From Breviolum minutum Mf 1.05b.01 (Eukaryota; Sar; Dinophyceae; Suessiales; Symbiodiniaceae): a stretch of DNA of 64,000 bases. The position numbers were made by a program, and so were the translations under genes. This document shows, piece after piece, positions 22,240 through 32,311 of this stretch (position 1 is the first letter of the stretch; every line of letters begins with the position of its first letter). The notes beneath the pieces are model-generated. The model made no database searches. It was not told the DNA's origin and worked only from the letters and a program-made list of their open reading frames with translations. The stretch is from assembly GCA_000507305.1 (NCBI GenBank), contig DF239318.1:186001-250000 (forward strand). Reading direction: 5' to 3'.

Positions 22240-22361
22240 ACTTGGATGTCCCGTTGGAAGTTAGGATCAATGGGTTATTTCACCTATACTTATAAGTGGG
22301 GTATATTGGGGATACAACCCACGGATCCTAACCATTTAAAAAGTTCCTGGGACATCCAAGT
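22240..22361. repeat. MITE-like element, family E copy 2
   Basis: Inverted ends ACTTGGATGTCCC and GGGACATCCAAGT. The interior carries TTATAAGTGGGGTATATTGGGG, shared with copy 3 at 31357. Confidence 0.85.
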
Positions 22362-23027
22362 AGACCGTTTAATGGTCGCCAACCACCTCTGACACCAAGC
22401 ATCGTCCGATGTTCATGGATGGTGGATGCAGCAATCGAAGCGGTTCTATTGAAAGCATTGGAAGATGAAGGCTGATTGGTGGGGATGTGCTTGTGGCAGG
22501 GACCATGAAATGGGACTCTTTTTTTTTGTGGGGGGGGTTATATAAACTTGATGCTAAAAAATATGGTAATTTTTGAGAGATTTCCCTTATACTTTTACTA
22601 GTGTTTTAGTTAGGGTTGGTGATTTCATGACCCCTATTATGGTATTGTATCTCTTTCTCCCACTCAACCAAGAGGATAGAAAGAATCCCTTATGAAGGGC
22701 CTTGTCCTGTTAATGGGGGTGGTGTTGGGCACAAGACTTTTGCATGTGGCAACTTGTATGTTTTACTCATCTCCTTTCATCTATTTTCTCCAGTGCATTC
22801 AAATTGAATGCATTTTTGCTTTCTGAAACTTTGCGTTGTTACACACTTTAAAAAAACATGTCTAAAAGACTAAACTAAACAGGTCTATAAGTGGAAGATT
22901 TATTTTGGGTCCCCCATGGATGTTTTTAACTTCGGAACATCCCTCCCTCCCCTCAAGAAAACACCAACTTCATTTTGGAAGGCATTGATTTGCAGCATTT
23001 TGTGACGCAAGATGATGAGACATCCAG

Positions 23028-23120
23028 GAACCCAAGGTGGGTTTCAAAGATGACTTCATGGCAGGTTTCAGGGAGCAAACGATAGCAATGGAACATTTAT
23101 TTAGCAGGAATCGGTTGATG
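23028..23120 (+). CDS. Internal exon, unknown protein
   Basis: Exactly 31 codons in phase 0 from ACATCCAG|G to donor TTGATG|GTATAG, reading EPKVGFKDDFMAGFREQT and IAMEHLFSRNRLM. An in-frame TGATGA pair just upstream is removed by the acceptor. A second frame overlapping its start (GIDLQHFVTQDDETSRN, 22984-23034) also looks protein-like, so the exact exon start is uncertain. No family recognised. Confidence 0.5.
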
Positions 23121-24411
23121 GTATAGGGATTTTGTTGATATGGAATGTGCTAGTTGCCCCGGGGGTTGATATACGAAAGACAGCAATAAATACACGATCA
23201 TTATAGAGAAATTGCAAGTTTCTCTGAGGCATTCGGATGTTTTTATCCACATGTGCTACCAGTTGTTTAACGCTGTTCATCATGTTTCATGTGAATGTTC
23301 TTCTGTGTTTCTTGGGATGCATGGGTACCAACCCCGTCCTTTTAAGATGCGACAATGGGCACCTTATAGGATGGCACCTTTTTTTCGTGCGAGAAACAAC
23401 CTGATGAAAGGGGTTGGACATCAACCAAATACTATCGCTGGCGGATATGCTTTGATATCTACAATCAAAGTTAATCAATTGGTTGCATCTACATTCATGG
23501 CTATACCGCATACATTGGTTCTAAGGATATAATGTTGTATATGAATATGTTTGCTTCCGATTTCCGAATGGTAATGCACGTCAGATCTTGTATGTCTACA
23601 TTCGCAGTAGTATACAGCAAATTTCCACACTTGCATGCCTTTTCTTGTTGTCCGAAGCCTGTCTGTAGCAGCATGTTCGTTTTCTACCCGCAATGAAACA
23701 ATGATCATGTGCCGTATATGGAAACCAAACAGGCCTTGGAGGTCTTTAAAGGCATGGTAAGATTGGCATCATCAATCTTCTTTATTATTGATTAAGGTTC
23801 CAACATCATCTACCTTTTCTCCCATAATCACGGAAGTGGAAAATCACACTAAATGAAAGGAAACCAATATTGGAGGGACCCATTTTCCTCCATGATTATG
23901 GGAGGAAGGGAATTGGTTTAGGTTGGTATATAGTTTGGATATGTTGGGATCATTGTTATGAAAACGGGTACCTTGATTCGAGCACCAACCCAAACATCAA
24001 ATTGTCCATTAGCTTCCGAAGTTGCAACAGGAAGTTTGCCACTTACCAATCTTGGACCCCCAATCGTTACATCCAAAGTCTCATGAACCGAAGATGTTAG
24101 TGGTATGTAGGGTCCAACAGGAGACATGCCTTTGAAACTGAAAGTACTGATCATGGTTTTCTCCTTGAAAACAGCCAGAACCTATGATTCATACTCATCT
24201 CCCCAAAACGCCAACTCGACAACCATTCCCTTTGACTTCGGAGCCCATAACTGTTTCATACTTCTCCTCTTCAGAACCAATTCGTTTTGGTCCCCAAAAA
24301 ACCATTCAACCCATTTGAAGAATATCCCCCAAATCATCCCTGTTCCATATTATAAACATTCTGACATGTTCATGTTCCATCCCCCAAAATAATTGCTTAC
24401 CTTTTCATTAG

Positions 24412-24483
24412 CCACTTGTTCACCTCGGCAACGCAGGCGTTTGAAAGGCAAATCTTTGAGTTTACGTCGATTGAAGGGCGAAG
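24412..24483 (+). CDS. Internal exon, unknown protein
   Basis: Acceptor ACCTTTTCATTAG and donor GCGAAG|GTGCTA enclose 72 bases reading HLFTSATQAFERQIFEF then TSIEGR. The frame is phase 1 at entry and phase 2 at exit. The overlapping frame reads a Lys/Arg/Ser-rich string and is less convincing. This is the last exon candidate before the LINE; the LINE may therefore sit in an intron, in antisense orientation to this gene. Confidence 0.5.
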
Positions 24484-24923
24484 GTGCTAGTCATAGCAGC
24501 AGCATTTGCAGCGCTGTAGTCAAGCGATATCAGGGACTCCAGTTAGTAGCTGGGCTTTTATTTCAGGGGATAGTTGGATGTACCCCGATCCCAACGTGGG
24601 CCACTTATGGGAAATCCCTATATAAGCTCTATATGGTAGGTATTTATGGGTTATAACCCCCAAGAATCCGTAAAGAAAACAATAAATACCATGGGTACAC
24701 TGTTAGGGGTACACCCAATTGTTCCTTGATTATTGGAAATGCCAGTGCAAAAACGTTAGGGTGTCTGGTGCAATCAAGGCGACCTCACACTAAAAGGTAG
24801 CTAGTTGGAAGGGAAATTCCTGCTAAAAAACTCCATAAAAAGTGAGGGTCTGATAGTGAAGATTCACCCGTCTTTGGTGCCCAACTTTATGCAAATCATG
24901 TTTTCATGTGCGAGCTCTCAAAC

Positions 24924-24935
24924 AGTGTAAACTGT
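24924..24935. repeat. Target-site duplication, LINE 3' side
   Basis: AGTGTAAACTGT, identical to 28525-28536. The last T also belongs to the T run that represents the element's poly(A) tail. Confidence 0.85.
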
Positions 24936-25029
24936 TTTTTTTTCCATTCCACAGTCATGAGATGCGAGTCTCGTGCCGTCATGCAATTGAAGGGCGAAGC
25001 TGAACACTGTACAAACCCAATTCGAGAGA

Positions 25030-26549
25030 TCAACCCCGATTAGGCTGATAATCGGGCAAAAACGCGGAAGCGAAACAGTGGTGGCCCGCATCCTCCATTG
25101 CTCGAATCCACGCGACTTCTCGCTCTCCGAGCTGAGATGAAAAACATTCACGGTACCCCTCTGAACGAGCACGGGAGCGCAGCCCATCCAGAGACGCGTG
25201 AATCAAAGCCGAACACAGACCAGCTGGATATTCCTTTGCTGCTGATGTCCGGAACTTGTCGGACTCATCGAGTCCCATCAGGAGAACCTTCGGTCGCTCC
25301 AATCCAGGAACGGTCTGTTGGTTGAGGACCGTAGCCACACGAGAGCCGAGGTTCAAGCTCCGAATGGTAGTGGGTTTCACTCCTGCCGCACCATATCTCC
25401 ATTGCTCGATGAGAATCTGTTTGGCATGGGAAAACATCATGCTCGTCATAGCATGAAGAGGGACTCGCCAGATCGATGTGTAGTCAACGCACTGAGGTGG
25501 AGCAGGATGCTCCATCAACGATCCGCCGCCACAAAGGACAATCACCGTCTCCAAGTATAAATGATTGAGCATGAGCTGGCTTCCAAGGGTGAGTTGCAAA
25601 AGCTCACGCATGGATCTTCCCGCCAATCCCCAGGGAGCTGCTGCCATACGCAGAGGCCTAGGTGCAAAACGATGACCTTCCAAACGTAGGTGGCGAGCTG
25701 CGGACCAAGTCTCGCAGGGAGGTCCTGAGAGGCAAAGGCAGAAATAGCCTTTTCGTGCGAGGCCACAGATCAAATTGAAATTCTCGCCTGAGGCAAGGTT
25801 TCCACACTTCTCGTGGATTGCGGTGTCCACCGAAAAGATCTTGACCTTGAAGCCCGGGAAGTAGGTACCAAGGAACTGATGCACCCAATGATGGCAGTCT
25901 CCCTCTCTGCGCCTGCCACTGAACATGTGCAGCACGTAAAGGTATCGAGTGCCGTCAGGCTCAACGACCACCGGGACACCAGTTCGAGAGTTCGGGACAG
26001 CTCGAAGGTGCCTGGAAAGCTGAGGGGCCAGGAGTTGAGATTGTTGTTGGAGGCTGTCTGGGATAGGTTCGCGAGGTCGACGCTGACGAGTATCGGCAAC
26101 CACATCTGAGACCTCCTCGAGCACCTGAACTGGTTCATTATGAAGCCAGTTCATGAGCTGCCGCTTCCGATTCAGAAGCGAGTAGACCGGTAGACACTCA
26201 GCAACACCAAGGAATACGCCCTCCAGTTCACGTTTAGCGTCTTCACAGTCCAGGGCCGACTGAATCGTGTAGAGCTCCGTCATCCCCCATTCCACAAACG
26301 CCCATAGTACTTGTTCATCATGGTCGTCTGGGCTTCTCATCGCCGGCAGCCAAAACTCTTCGAGGTCACTGTCTGCGATAGAGCAGGTATGCCCTGCATG
26401 CAACGACGCAATCCATGCTGTAGTTGCCTCTGTCAGCTCCATGCGAACTCTGTCATGTAGCGGTTGATCGGGGGTGAGAGAAAGTCCAAGTGTCTCCCAT
26501 TCACGTCGCCAATCCACAAGCTGTTGGTGAACTCTGCGCTTCCAAAAAA
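25030..26549 (-). CDS. LINE C5-cytosine-methyltransferase-like module
   Basis: Convincing protein begins around RPDYLFWKRRVHQQLVDW (about residue 128 of the open frame, which extends back to 26943) and runs to TAA-side residues LPDYQPNRG. Methyltransferase-like blocks: VLHMFSGRRREGD (motif I, SAM binding, residue about 340), VKIFSVDTA (motif II acidic residue), CLCLSGPPCETWSAARH (motif IV with Pro-Cys, the catalytic Cys in the family), and SLMEHPAPP where motif VI ENV would be expected. The ENV Glu is kept but the rest differs, so activity is uncertain. The order RT, fingers, methyltransferase fits LINE-borne DNMTs described for Symbiodinium. Confidence 0.75.
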
Positions 26550-26987
26550 GATAGTCAGGTCGACTGTGAGGTCCAGGTGTAATACATCGTGGCAGTAGTG
26601 TTGTAATGCCTCCGGAATCTCGACTGGAGCGGGTGCTGTCAAAGGTTCGAAAAATTGCTGGAGTTGAGCAAGACATCCGTTGGCACCATAGCGTCGGCTG
26701 TAACGGAGATGTTGCTGCATCCGTTGCGCGGTCCAGTAGCACTGCCCGCAAGCAATACAAATCGAGCCATGAACAAATTTGCGTTCCACCGAGAAATGTC
26801 CATGATATTTCCAATGATGAGCCTGTCGGGCCTGAACCGATGAGAATGTTCGATCGCAGAAGTTGCAAGGGAAGTGAGCATGACCAGGTAGGTCCCTGGC
26901 AGCGCTGTCTGGCATAGGGACAAGCTCCACAAACTCTGCACATAGGTCAAGTAGTTTTTTGTGTCCTGCGTGCACCATCTCAATCAT
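26545..26987 (-). CDS. LINE zinc-finger region
   Basis: Starts at ATG 26987-26985, which overlaps the RT stop as ATGA. Residues MIEMVHAGHKKLLDLCAEF lead to a C2H2-type finger (FPCNFCDRTFSSVQARQAHH, then a further His) and a second Cys/His cluster (CIACGQCYWTAQRMQQH). It continues as QQFFEPLTAPAPVEIPEAL and HYCHDVLHLDL until near 26545, where the convincing reading moves to the -1 frame. In its own frame it stays open to 26433. Fingers of this kind in LINEs are usually assumed to bind nucleic acid. Confidence 0.75.
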
Positions 26988-28524
26988 GTTTCCTCTTGCA
27001 GGTAGCGAGCAATAGCACGACGCATGGCAACAGCTCCACTGGATTGATGTTGAACCAACCACTCAACAATGGTCACCGAATCCGAGTCAAGCAGTGAAGG
27101 TGACATCTCATCAATAGGGTCTCGAGGTGCAGGCTTTTCACGAGGGATGAACCAATTGATGGCTGATGTGACGGCTTGAAGCCAGGATTCCTGACAGAGG
27201 TCATTCTCCGCCGTGATGTAGTCAAGCACCAGTTGAGGGGCAAATCGAACAAGCTTGAACGCATACAAAAGCCTGTGCTTGGCAAGCCGAAGTCCCAGCG
27301 GAATTCTCTTCCAACGAGCTTGGAATTCCCAATCCGAAGAGCAATCAGAACGCCAGAAGCCATCGTTGGCAATTTTGCGCTGCCATGTGATAATGACGTG
27401 ATTGACCTTCTGGAATTGCCGCTCTGTAAGCAAAGGCCAAGTACCGCAGCCATGCAGAAGGACAGGAATAACCAGGGACTCCAAGAGCTGCAGACGTGTA
27501 CGTACTGGAATGTGTCGATTGCCAAAGATGGACTTCGCCATTTCCCTATAAGCAGCCGTGGCTTTGCCAATTCGAGTATGGATCTCCGTCTGCACAGTAG
27601 CTGACTGCGCGAACATAGTGCCAAGATGCTCGTAGGTTGGGACTGCACGTAGTGATGTTCCATCAGGGAGCGAAAACTGACCAAGACAATGGACAAATCT
27701 GTGCTCACGTAATTGAGGACTGTGTCGGCCACGATACTGACACACCACTTCTGTTTTCTTTGCTGCCATGTTGAGTCGCAACCCGAAGGATTCAAAAACC
27801 TTTCTGATACGTGGCATGAGCTGCGTGATAGTAGAGTCGAGTTGACTGGCTTCCGTTGTAGAGATCGGGAAAGCAACATCGTCCATGCATGCCACAACAG
27901 GTGATGGCAACTGCAACTTATCCCAGACTCCTGACACAAAATCATGTTCTCGGATGAGCATCTCAATCTCCTGCAACAAGTTACTCATGAGGATGTTGAA
28001 AGCAATGTCGGCCAACGGTGAGCCTGGCCTGGAGCCTCTTGTAGTGGCGAAACATGAGTCTGTGTTGGGTAGAACATACCAGGTGTCCTGATGTGCGTCC
28101 TGCACCGCTCGAGCAAGTCCAGGAGGAGCATGCTGAAGGAACCAAGATGCGTGCTGCGGGATTGAAGCTGTCAGAGAGTGAACATCCAGGTCCTCTGATT
28201 GCAATATGGCAAGTAAGCGAGGTGGAAAGTTGTCACGAGTACCGAAAGCATGTTCACGGAGAAGACAGTGAAAAGCCGATCTCACATCAACGAACACCGT
28301 GGCTGTAGAAAGGTGAAATCTTGATGTAACCAAACAATGGCTACGCAGCAGTTGAGTTGCAAAAAGCGTTTGTTGTCCTCGGTACCCACCCAGCTGGGAA
28401 GGTAGAGACGGGACAGATTTGATGAGGCGGCTCCTTAAGATGGAGTGATAAAGCTTACCAGCAGAGTCCAAAAGAACAATGCCCCGCATGCCACTAGCAG
28501 TGGCAGCGCCACTCTTTTTGGCAA
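26984..28524 (-). CDS. LINE reverse transcriptase (N-terminally truncated)
   Basis: RNA-dependent DNA polymerase of the LINE. The element-derived frame starts at AKKSGAATASGMRGIVLLD; the roughly 27 codons in front of it are flanking host sequence joined by the truncation. Visible RT blocks in order: GKLYHSILRSRL, GGYRGQQTLFATQLLRS, motif A VFVDVRSAFHCLL, motif B RGSRPGSPLADIAFN, motif C ACMDDVAF (CMDD in place of the usual YADD/FADD), then KKTEVVCQYRGR and a long thumb/connection region to ARYLQEET. The fingers N-terminus and any apurinic endonuclease are missing. It ends in TGA at 26986-26984, overlapping the ATG of the next frame. Confidence 0.92.
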
Positions 28525-28536
28525 AGTGTAAACTGT
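28525..28536. repeat. Target-site duplication, LINE 5' side
   Basis: AGTGTAAACTGT, the same 12 bases as at 24924-24935. The element sequence (TTTGCCAAAAAG on the - strand) begins directly next to it. Confidence 0.85.
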
Positions 28537-28651
28537 AAACCAATAAAACTTGATATAAAGAAACTGGATGAAATATGGTTAATTGAATCCCTTGCCGCAT
28601 GGATGCGGGGTTTCCGCCCTAATCTCGCTGAATCAGGTGATTCCTTTCCAG

Positions 28652-28759
28652 GAGCCTTTTGACTTGGCTGTGGCATTGCGACCGCATTTGTTAAAGTCAT
28701 CACTGCTGGGACATGTCATGGTCGAAGCTGCTGGAGACCTACGACTTTTTAGTTTCTCG
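28652..28759 (+). CDS. Internal exon, unknown protein
   Basis: Exactly 36 codons between acceptor GATTCCTTTCCAG|G and donor TTCTCG|GTATAG, reading EPFDLAVALRPHLLKSSL, LGHVMVEAAGDLRLFSFS. The same frame is open a further 23 codons upstream (to 28583), so the exon could be longer. Alternation of hydrophobic and basic residues suggests a folded helical domain. Only about 115 bases separate it from the LINE insertion, so the LINE lies close to the acceptor of this intron. No family recognised. Confidence 0.6.
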
Positions 28760-28779
28760 GTATAGCAGAGAAACCCCAA

Positions 28780-28945
28780 CTTGGAGGATGGGCTCCCAGG
28801 ACGGACATAAGTGGTTGAAATAAGCCAATGTGATGGTTGTTGTCCTCTAAGGATGGGGTGGAGGGACCCCTTCCAAATGGCCGAACTTCATGGATTTTTC
28901 ATGGGGATTAGTAAACACTTACCAACTGAGATGATCATCCAAGAA
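28780..28945. repeat. Family E-related element (decayed)
   Basis: AACTTGGAGGATGGGCTCCCA at the left and AGATGATCATCCAAGAA at the right resemble the ends of copy 1 at 1625. Confidence 0.4.
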
Positions 28946-29149
28946 AGCTAGAAGTTGAGCATCACCCTGGGCAGCCAGGATGCTAGCTGGGAGTGCCTAC
29001 ATTTGCTTCCTGCAATGGGTTTTGCCAGGTTTCTTAACCTTTCTGGGTGTGTCCTCCACTCAATAACTATAGTCAAAATAGTCAAGTTTGCGAAGCAAAA
29101 GAGCCTGCAAAATCAAGCCATCCTGGGCATCGCAATCCCATAGCATCCG

Positions 29150-29226
29150 TGCAATTATGGTATATTTGCCTACATTTACCATTAAAATCAACCATTCATG
29201 TAGGTAAATCATATGTTGCATGGATA
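29150..29226. repeat. MITE-like element, family D copy
   Basis: TATGGTATATTTGCCTACATTT, ACCATTAAAATCAACC and CATGTAGGTAAATCATATG reproduce the D hairpin of 7199-7288 with modest decay. Confidence 0.7.
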
Positions 29227-29328
29227 GTTTAAGAATTACACAAGCCTATAATCCCAAATAATTTTCACAAAAGTCTTTCTGTGAAACTTTTAGGCCAAGA
29301 TCAAGATCTAGACCTCCCGACCAAGAGA

Positions 29329-29439
29329 CTAGGTGTCGGTTTCAATGATTTTTGATGTTTTCCCCGGATCCTTTGGGGAAAAATGATCCAATTTGCCGCA
29401 TATTTTTTTTTCAAATGGGTTGGTTCAAACACCAACTAG
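29329..29439. repeat. Introner-like MITE, family A copy 6
   Basis: Ends CTAGGTGTCGGTTTCAA and GGTTCAAACACCAACTAG; the interior has CCTTTGGGGAAAAATGATCCA. The longest complete-looking copy (111 bp). Confidence 0.8.
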
Positions 29440-29753
29440 CATGGAACTCCCAAAACCCATGAAAAATCAAGGGTTTGGCCCACCTAACAACCAAGTGATT
29501 TACATTGATTTACCATAAAAACCCTCTAAACATGTAGGTTTGGGATGTTTTGGGGGTCCCACAAAAGCAACTAGAAGAGTTGCGGGACCCGCCTTAGGCC
29601 AAGAACATCTTGATATGCAGTTTCTTGGCTTCAGGCGATGTTGTCATGCAGAATTGCCAAAAAAAATCATGTCCCTTTCAGGGCCTTGGTTTCTATATAT
29701 TATATTACTTACATTTACTTACCATAGAAGGAGCTGATAAGGACAGTATATAC

Positions 29754-29875
29754 TGGCAATCTAGGGATGTGAGTGATACGGGCTTAAAACTATGGAAAAA
29801 ATAGTGGCAATCTAGGGATGTGAGTGATACGGGCTTAAAACTATGGAAAAAATAGTGGCAATCTAGGGATGTGAG
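29754..29875. repeat. 51-bp tandem repeat, about 2.4 copies
   Basis: The unit starts TGGCAATCTAGGGATGTGAG and ends CTATGGAAAAAATAG. Copies 29754-29804 and 29805-29855 are identical; a third, partial copy ends at 29875. Confidence 0.95.
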
Positions 29876-30025
29876 AGAGAATTCCACATGATACATACTG
29901 ACTAACTAGCAAGTCCTTTCCTGTGCAGAAAGAAACCTCGCATAGTTACAATATGCGTCAGGTTTTTCCCAAATCCTGAGTCTTACCATTTTGAGACTAG
30001 TTGCCCAAGGAAACATAGGTATTCT

Positions 30026-30298
30026 ATGTTATTTTGCGTCTTGATCATTGGCATAGGCTTACTCTCTGGAAATGTTTCAAAGTTAGAAATTGCAAGAACA
30101 TTTGTGGCAGCCATATTTGTATCAGTTGCATCCAAGAAACATAACTCAACAATGTTGCACCTTGTTTCCCAAGGAAGAGACAAGGCAAGATTCTTTGCAG
30201 AGGCTGTGGTGTTTTCTTTCAAGATGGCAACCCTTTACGTACTCATGTTCAAAATTCCAAAGACGCGCGTTGCTTTAGCGCCTCAGACTGAAAGATGA
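30026..30298 (+). CDS. Possible terminal exon, membrane-type
   Basis: A 90-codon open frame that reads LFCVLIIGIGLLSGNV, KLEIARTFVAAIFVSV, KKHNSTMLHLVSQGRDKARF and FKMATLYVLMFKIPKTR before TGA. Two or three hydrophobic segments alternate with basic loops. No clear acceptor is seen at its start, and a hydrophilic - strand frame overlaps it, so coding status and strand are uncertain. Confidence 0.3.
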   Translation: MLFCVLIIGIGLLSGNVSKLEIARTFVAAIFVSVASKKHNSTMLHLVSQGRDKARFFAEAVVFSFKMATLYVLMFKIPKTRVALAPQTER

Positions 30299-30668
30299 TT
30301 TCGGTGGGGACAAGGAGGGTCATTTCTATGGAAGTGAGGTAGGTAACACTGCTCCAGGTCCAGGATTTCTTTGACTTTAAACAAAAAAATAACAAGGTTC
30401 AACTAGTCACTTCTTACCAATATTTCAGTTCCACATCTCATTGAAAGGATGGGTCGATTCTCATTTCGTAGTGTCCACTTTAAATGACTTGGTGAAAACC
30501 ATATTGTAGTGGACAATGACTGATATTTGTACATAGTGCTCAACTATCCCAAAATGCAGCTAAACATCTAACATGATGAACATCATCCTCAATTTTCACT
30601 TCCCCCCAACAAACTAACATTCTGAACCCCAAATACATGAAAGTTTGGTCCGGATTTTTTCCCAACAG

Positions 30669-30748
30669 GAGTACATGGGTCTGGGTTGGCAACATCCTCG
30701 CTATCGAATTGTTCATTTTACCTATCTGCCTCAGTCAGAGAATACTTG
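30669..30748 (+). CDS. Putative internal exon, unknown protein
   Basis: A strong acceptor TTTTTTCCCAACAG|G opens EYMGLGWQHPRYRIVHF then TYLPQSENTW, ending at G|GTGCTAG. The frame meets a stop just beyond the donor. No family recognised. Confidence 0.5.
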
Positions 30749-31025
30749 GTGCTAGATTGCTATGAAGATAGAGATGTTGAATGTAGTCCCTACTTGCAAA
30801 GGAAATCACCTTCTAGGGAAAAAAACCCATTGAAAAAGAAATATGTTTTATTATGCCTGGGAGGGATGATTTAAAATATACTGATTGAAAAATGAATTAA
30901 AGCCATTGGAGGGAATGTTCAAATATGCCATGAATCATTATCAACGTCCCCATTCAAAAAATCCCTGCAGGGATGATTTGGATTTATATCATCACTCACC
31001 ACAGTGGGTTTTTGTTCCAACTTAG

Positions 31026-31110
31026 GTGCTGAGGCAGCTGAATATTATGTGCGCAGTTGTCAGGATGGCGAGGTAGTACCAGTGGAGGTTGTAAAGAAGA
31101 TCCTCGGAAA
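31026..31110 (+). CDS. Putative exon, adenylate/UMP-CMP kinase-like segment
   Basis: Acceptor TTGTTCCAACTTAG|G opens AEAAEYYVRSCQDGEVV then PVEVVKKILGK. The string GEVVPVEVVKKIL resembles the NMP-binding region of adenylate and UMP-CMP kinases, where a G-x-[IV]-V-P-[DV] core precedes a helix. Neither the P-loop nor the G-F-P-R segment was found in nearby exons, so the assignment rests on one motif. The donor is probably GGAAA|GTTGCG; otherwise the frame stops at TAG six codons later. Confidence 0.45.
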
Positions 31111-31356
31111 GTTGCGTTTTTAGTTTGTTTGGGCTGGAGATAAAAATGGTGGGTTGAAAGAGCTTTTTGTCCAAGGCATGTGATCACCAAATGACATGGT
31201 TCATAGAGAAAATGCATAATTCATATTTGTCTTACACCTTCCCTAAACCAAACTGATCGCCCCTGAATGTAGGCCGATCAACCCAAAAATTGAATGGTAT
31301 ACGATCTTCCAACAAATGATGTTTTCAGGGTCAAACTCGGGTAGTTGGAGGGAGTC

Positions 31357-31482
31357 ACTTGGACGTCCCAGGAAGTTCGTACATGGTTTCTGAAATGGGT
31401 TATAACCTTACTTATACATGGGATATATTGGGGTTATAACTTATTTACTCACCATTTACTAACCTTCCCGGGACATCCAAGT
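31357..31482. repeat. MITE-like element, family E copy 3
   Basis: Inverted ends ACTTGGACGTCCC and GGGACATCCAAGT; the interior TTATACATGGGATATATTGGGG matches copy 2. Confidence 0.85.
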
Positions 31483-31613
31483 ATAGCTTCCTGTGTGTGT
31501 CTCGGTGTGTCTGTCTGAAGCGGCATGAACATAAAAATGCTTCAGTCCCATGGCTTCAAGGATTGCTCCATCATTTTTGGGGGCATGCTAGGTTTTTTCA
31601 GATTTTGATTTAG

Positions 31614-31724
31614 ATATACACCCCCCAAGATTAACATAGAACCTGAAAATGATGGTTTGGAAGATGTTTCTCCTTTTCCAGGGGTGTATTCTCAGGTTCC
31701 ATGTTAATCTTCCCGGGTGTATAT
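31614..31724. repeat. MITE-like hairpin, family C-related
   Basis: ATACACCCCCCAAGATTAACA and TGTTAATCTTCCCGGGTGTAT are inverted ends; inner arms GAACCTGAAAAT and CTCAGGTTC also pair. A relative appears at 57847-57925. Confidence 0.75.
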
Positions 31725-32207
31725 GTTTTGTTTTTTCGTCACACACACACACACACATGTTTCACATGTTTATGTATATATGTGCACTTGTTTATGTTTT
31801 ATAATATTGTTTTTTTCACGCACATTTAGACTTGTTATAGATTTACTGTAAAAAATATTATCAGATTTGTAAATTATATACAACGGGTCTAGAGTTTCTG
31901 GGCGGAAAAGACCAAGAGCTCAGTCGATGAGATGTTTTTTTGTTTGGGTTTCTCCCGGACAAGTTCAGACAAGATTTACTGTTTGCGATTTAGATGGCAC
32001 CCAACATTTTCTCACTAGAACATCCTTTAAAATATCATATATCCATGGGGCTGTTATATTGTAGGTACTAATTTATCTACTAAAAATCCACCATTCGAAT
32101 GTAGCTCTATACCTACCAGATGGGCCTGATTTGGCCTGTACCCTGGGGGGTCGAGCCTGATCATTGAAGGTGAATAGTCCCAAGGAATTGTGAATGAACA
32201 AAACCCT

Positions 32208-32311
32208 TACCCTCCACGGGAACTAACAGTAACTAACATATCACCTGACAAGTCAATGTTGAAGGTGATTTTCCTTTTACCAAGGTGGGATATATTAGGT
32301 TCCTGGAGGGC
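32208..32311. repeat. MITE-like element, family C copy
   Basis: TTACCCTCCACGGGAACTAAC at the left and TTAGGTTCCTGGAGGGCA at the right. The interior contains a second internal pair, CTAACATATCACCTG and GGTGGGATATATTAG. Confidence 0.65.

Larger units (their letters stand above)
24936..28524 (-). mobile_element. 5'-truncated LINE with RT, zinc-finger and C5-methyltransferase-like frames
   Basis: A non-LTR retrotransposon inserted on the - strand. It is bounded by the 12-bp duplication AGTGTAAACTGT, carries a tail of eight or nine A residues at its 3' end (T run 24935-24943) and has a 3' untranslated part of about 85 bases. The 5' end is truncated inside the RT domain, at the residues AKKSG just before the first conserved RT block, so no endonuclease domain is present. 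All remaining frames are open apart from two frame changes, which suggests a young copy. LINEs that carry cytosine methyltransferases are established for Symbiodinium; the divergent motifs here mean the match is to that general type, not to a named element. Confidence 0.9.

Noticed and set aside
27073..27966. 297-codon second frame inside the LINE RT on the - strand
   Set aside because: It lies over the RT coding sequence in another frame, lacks any RT motif and has Ser/Leu/Arg-rich composition typical of a shadow.
29754..29875. Possible CRISPR-like repeat array
   Set aside because: Only 2.4 direct copies without variable spacers; a simple 51-bp tandem duplication in eukaryotic DNA.
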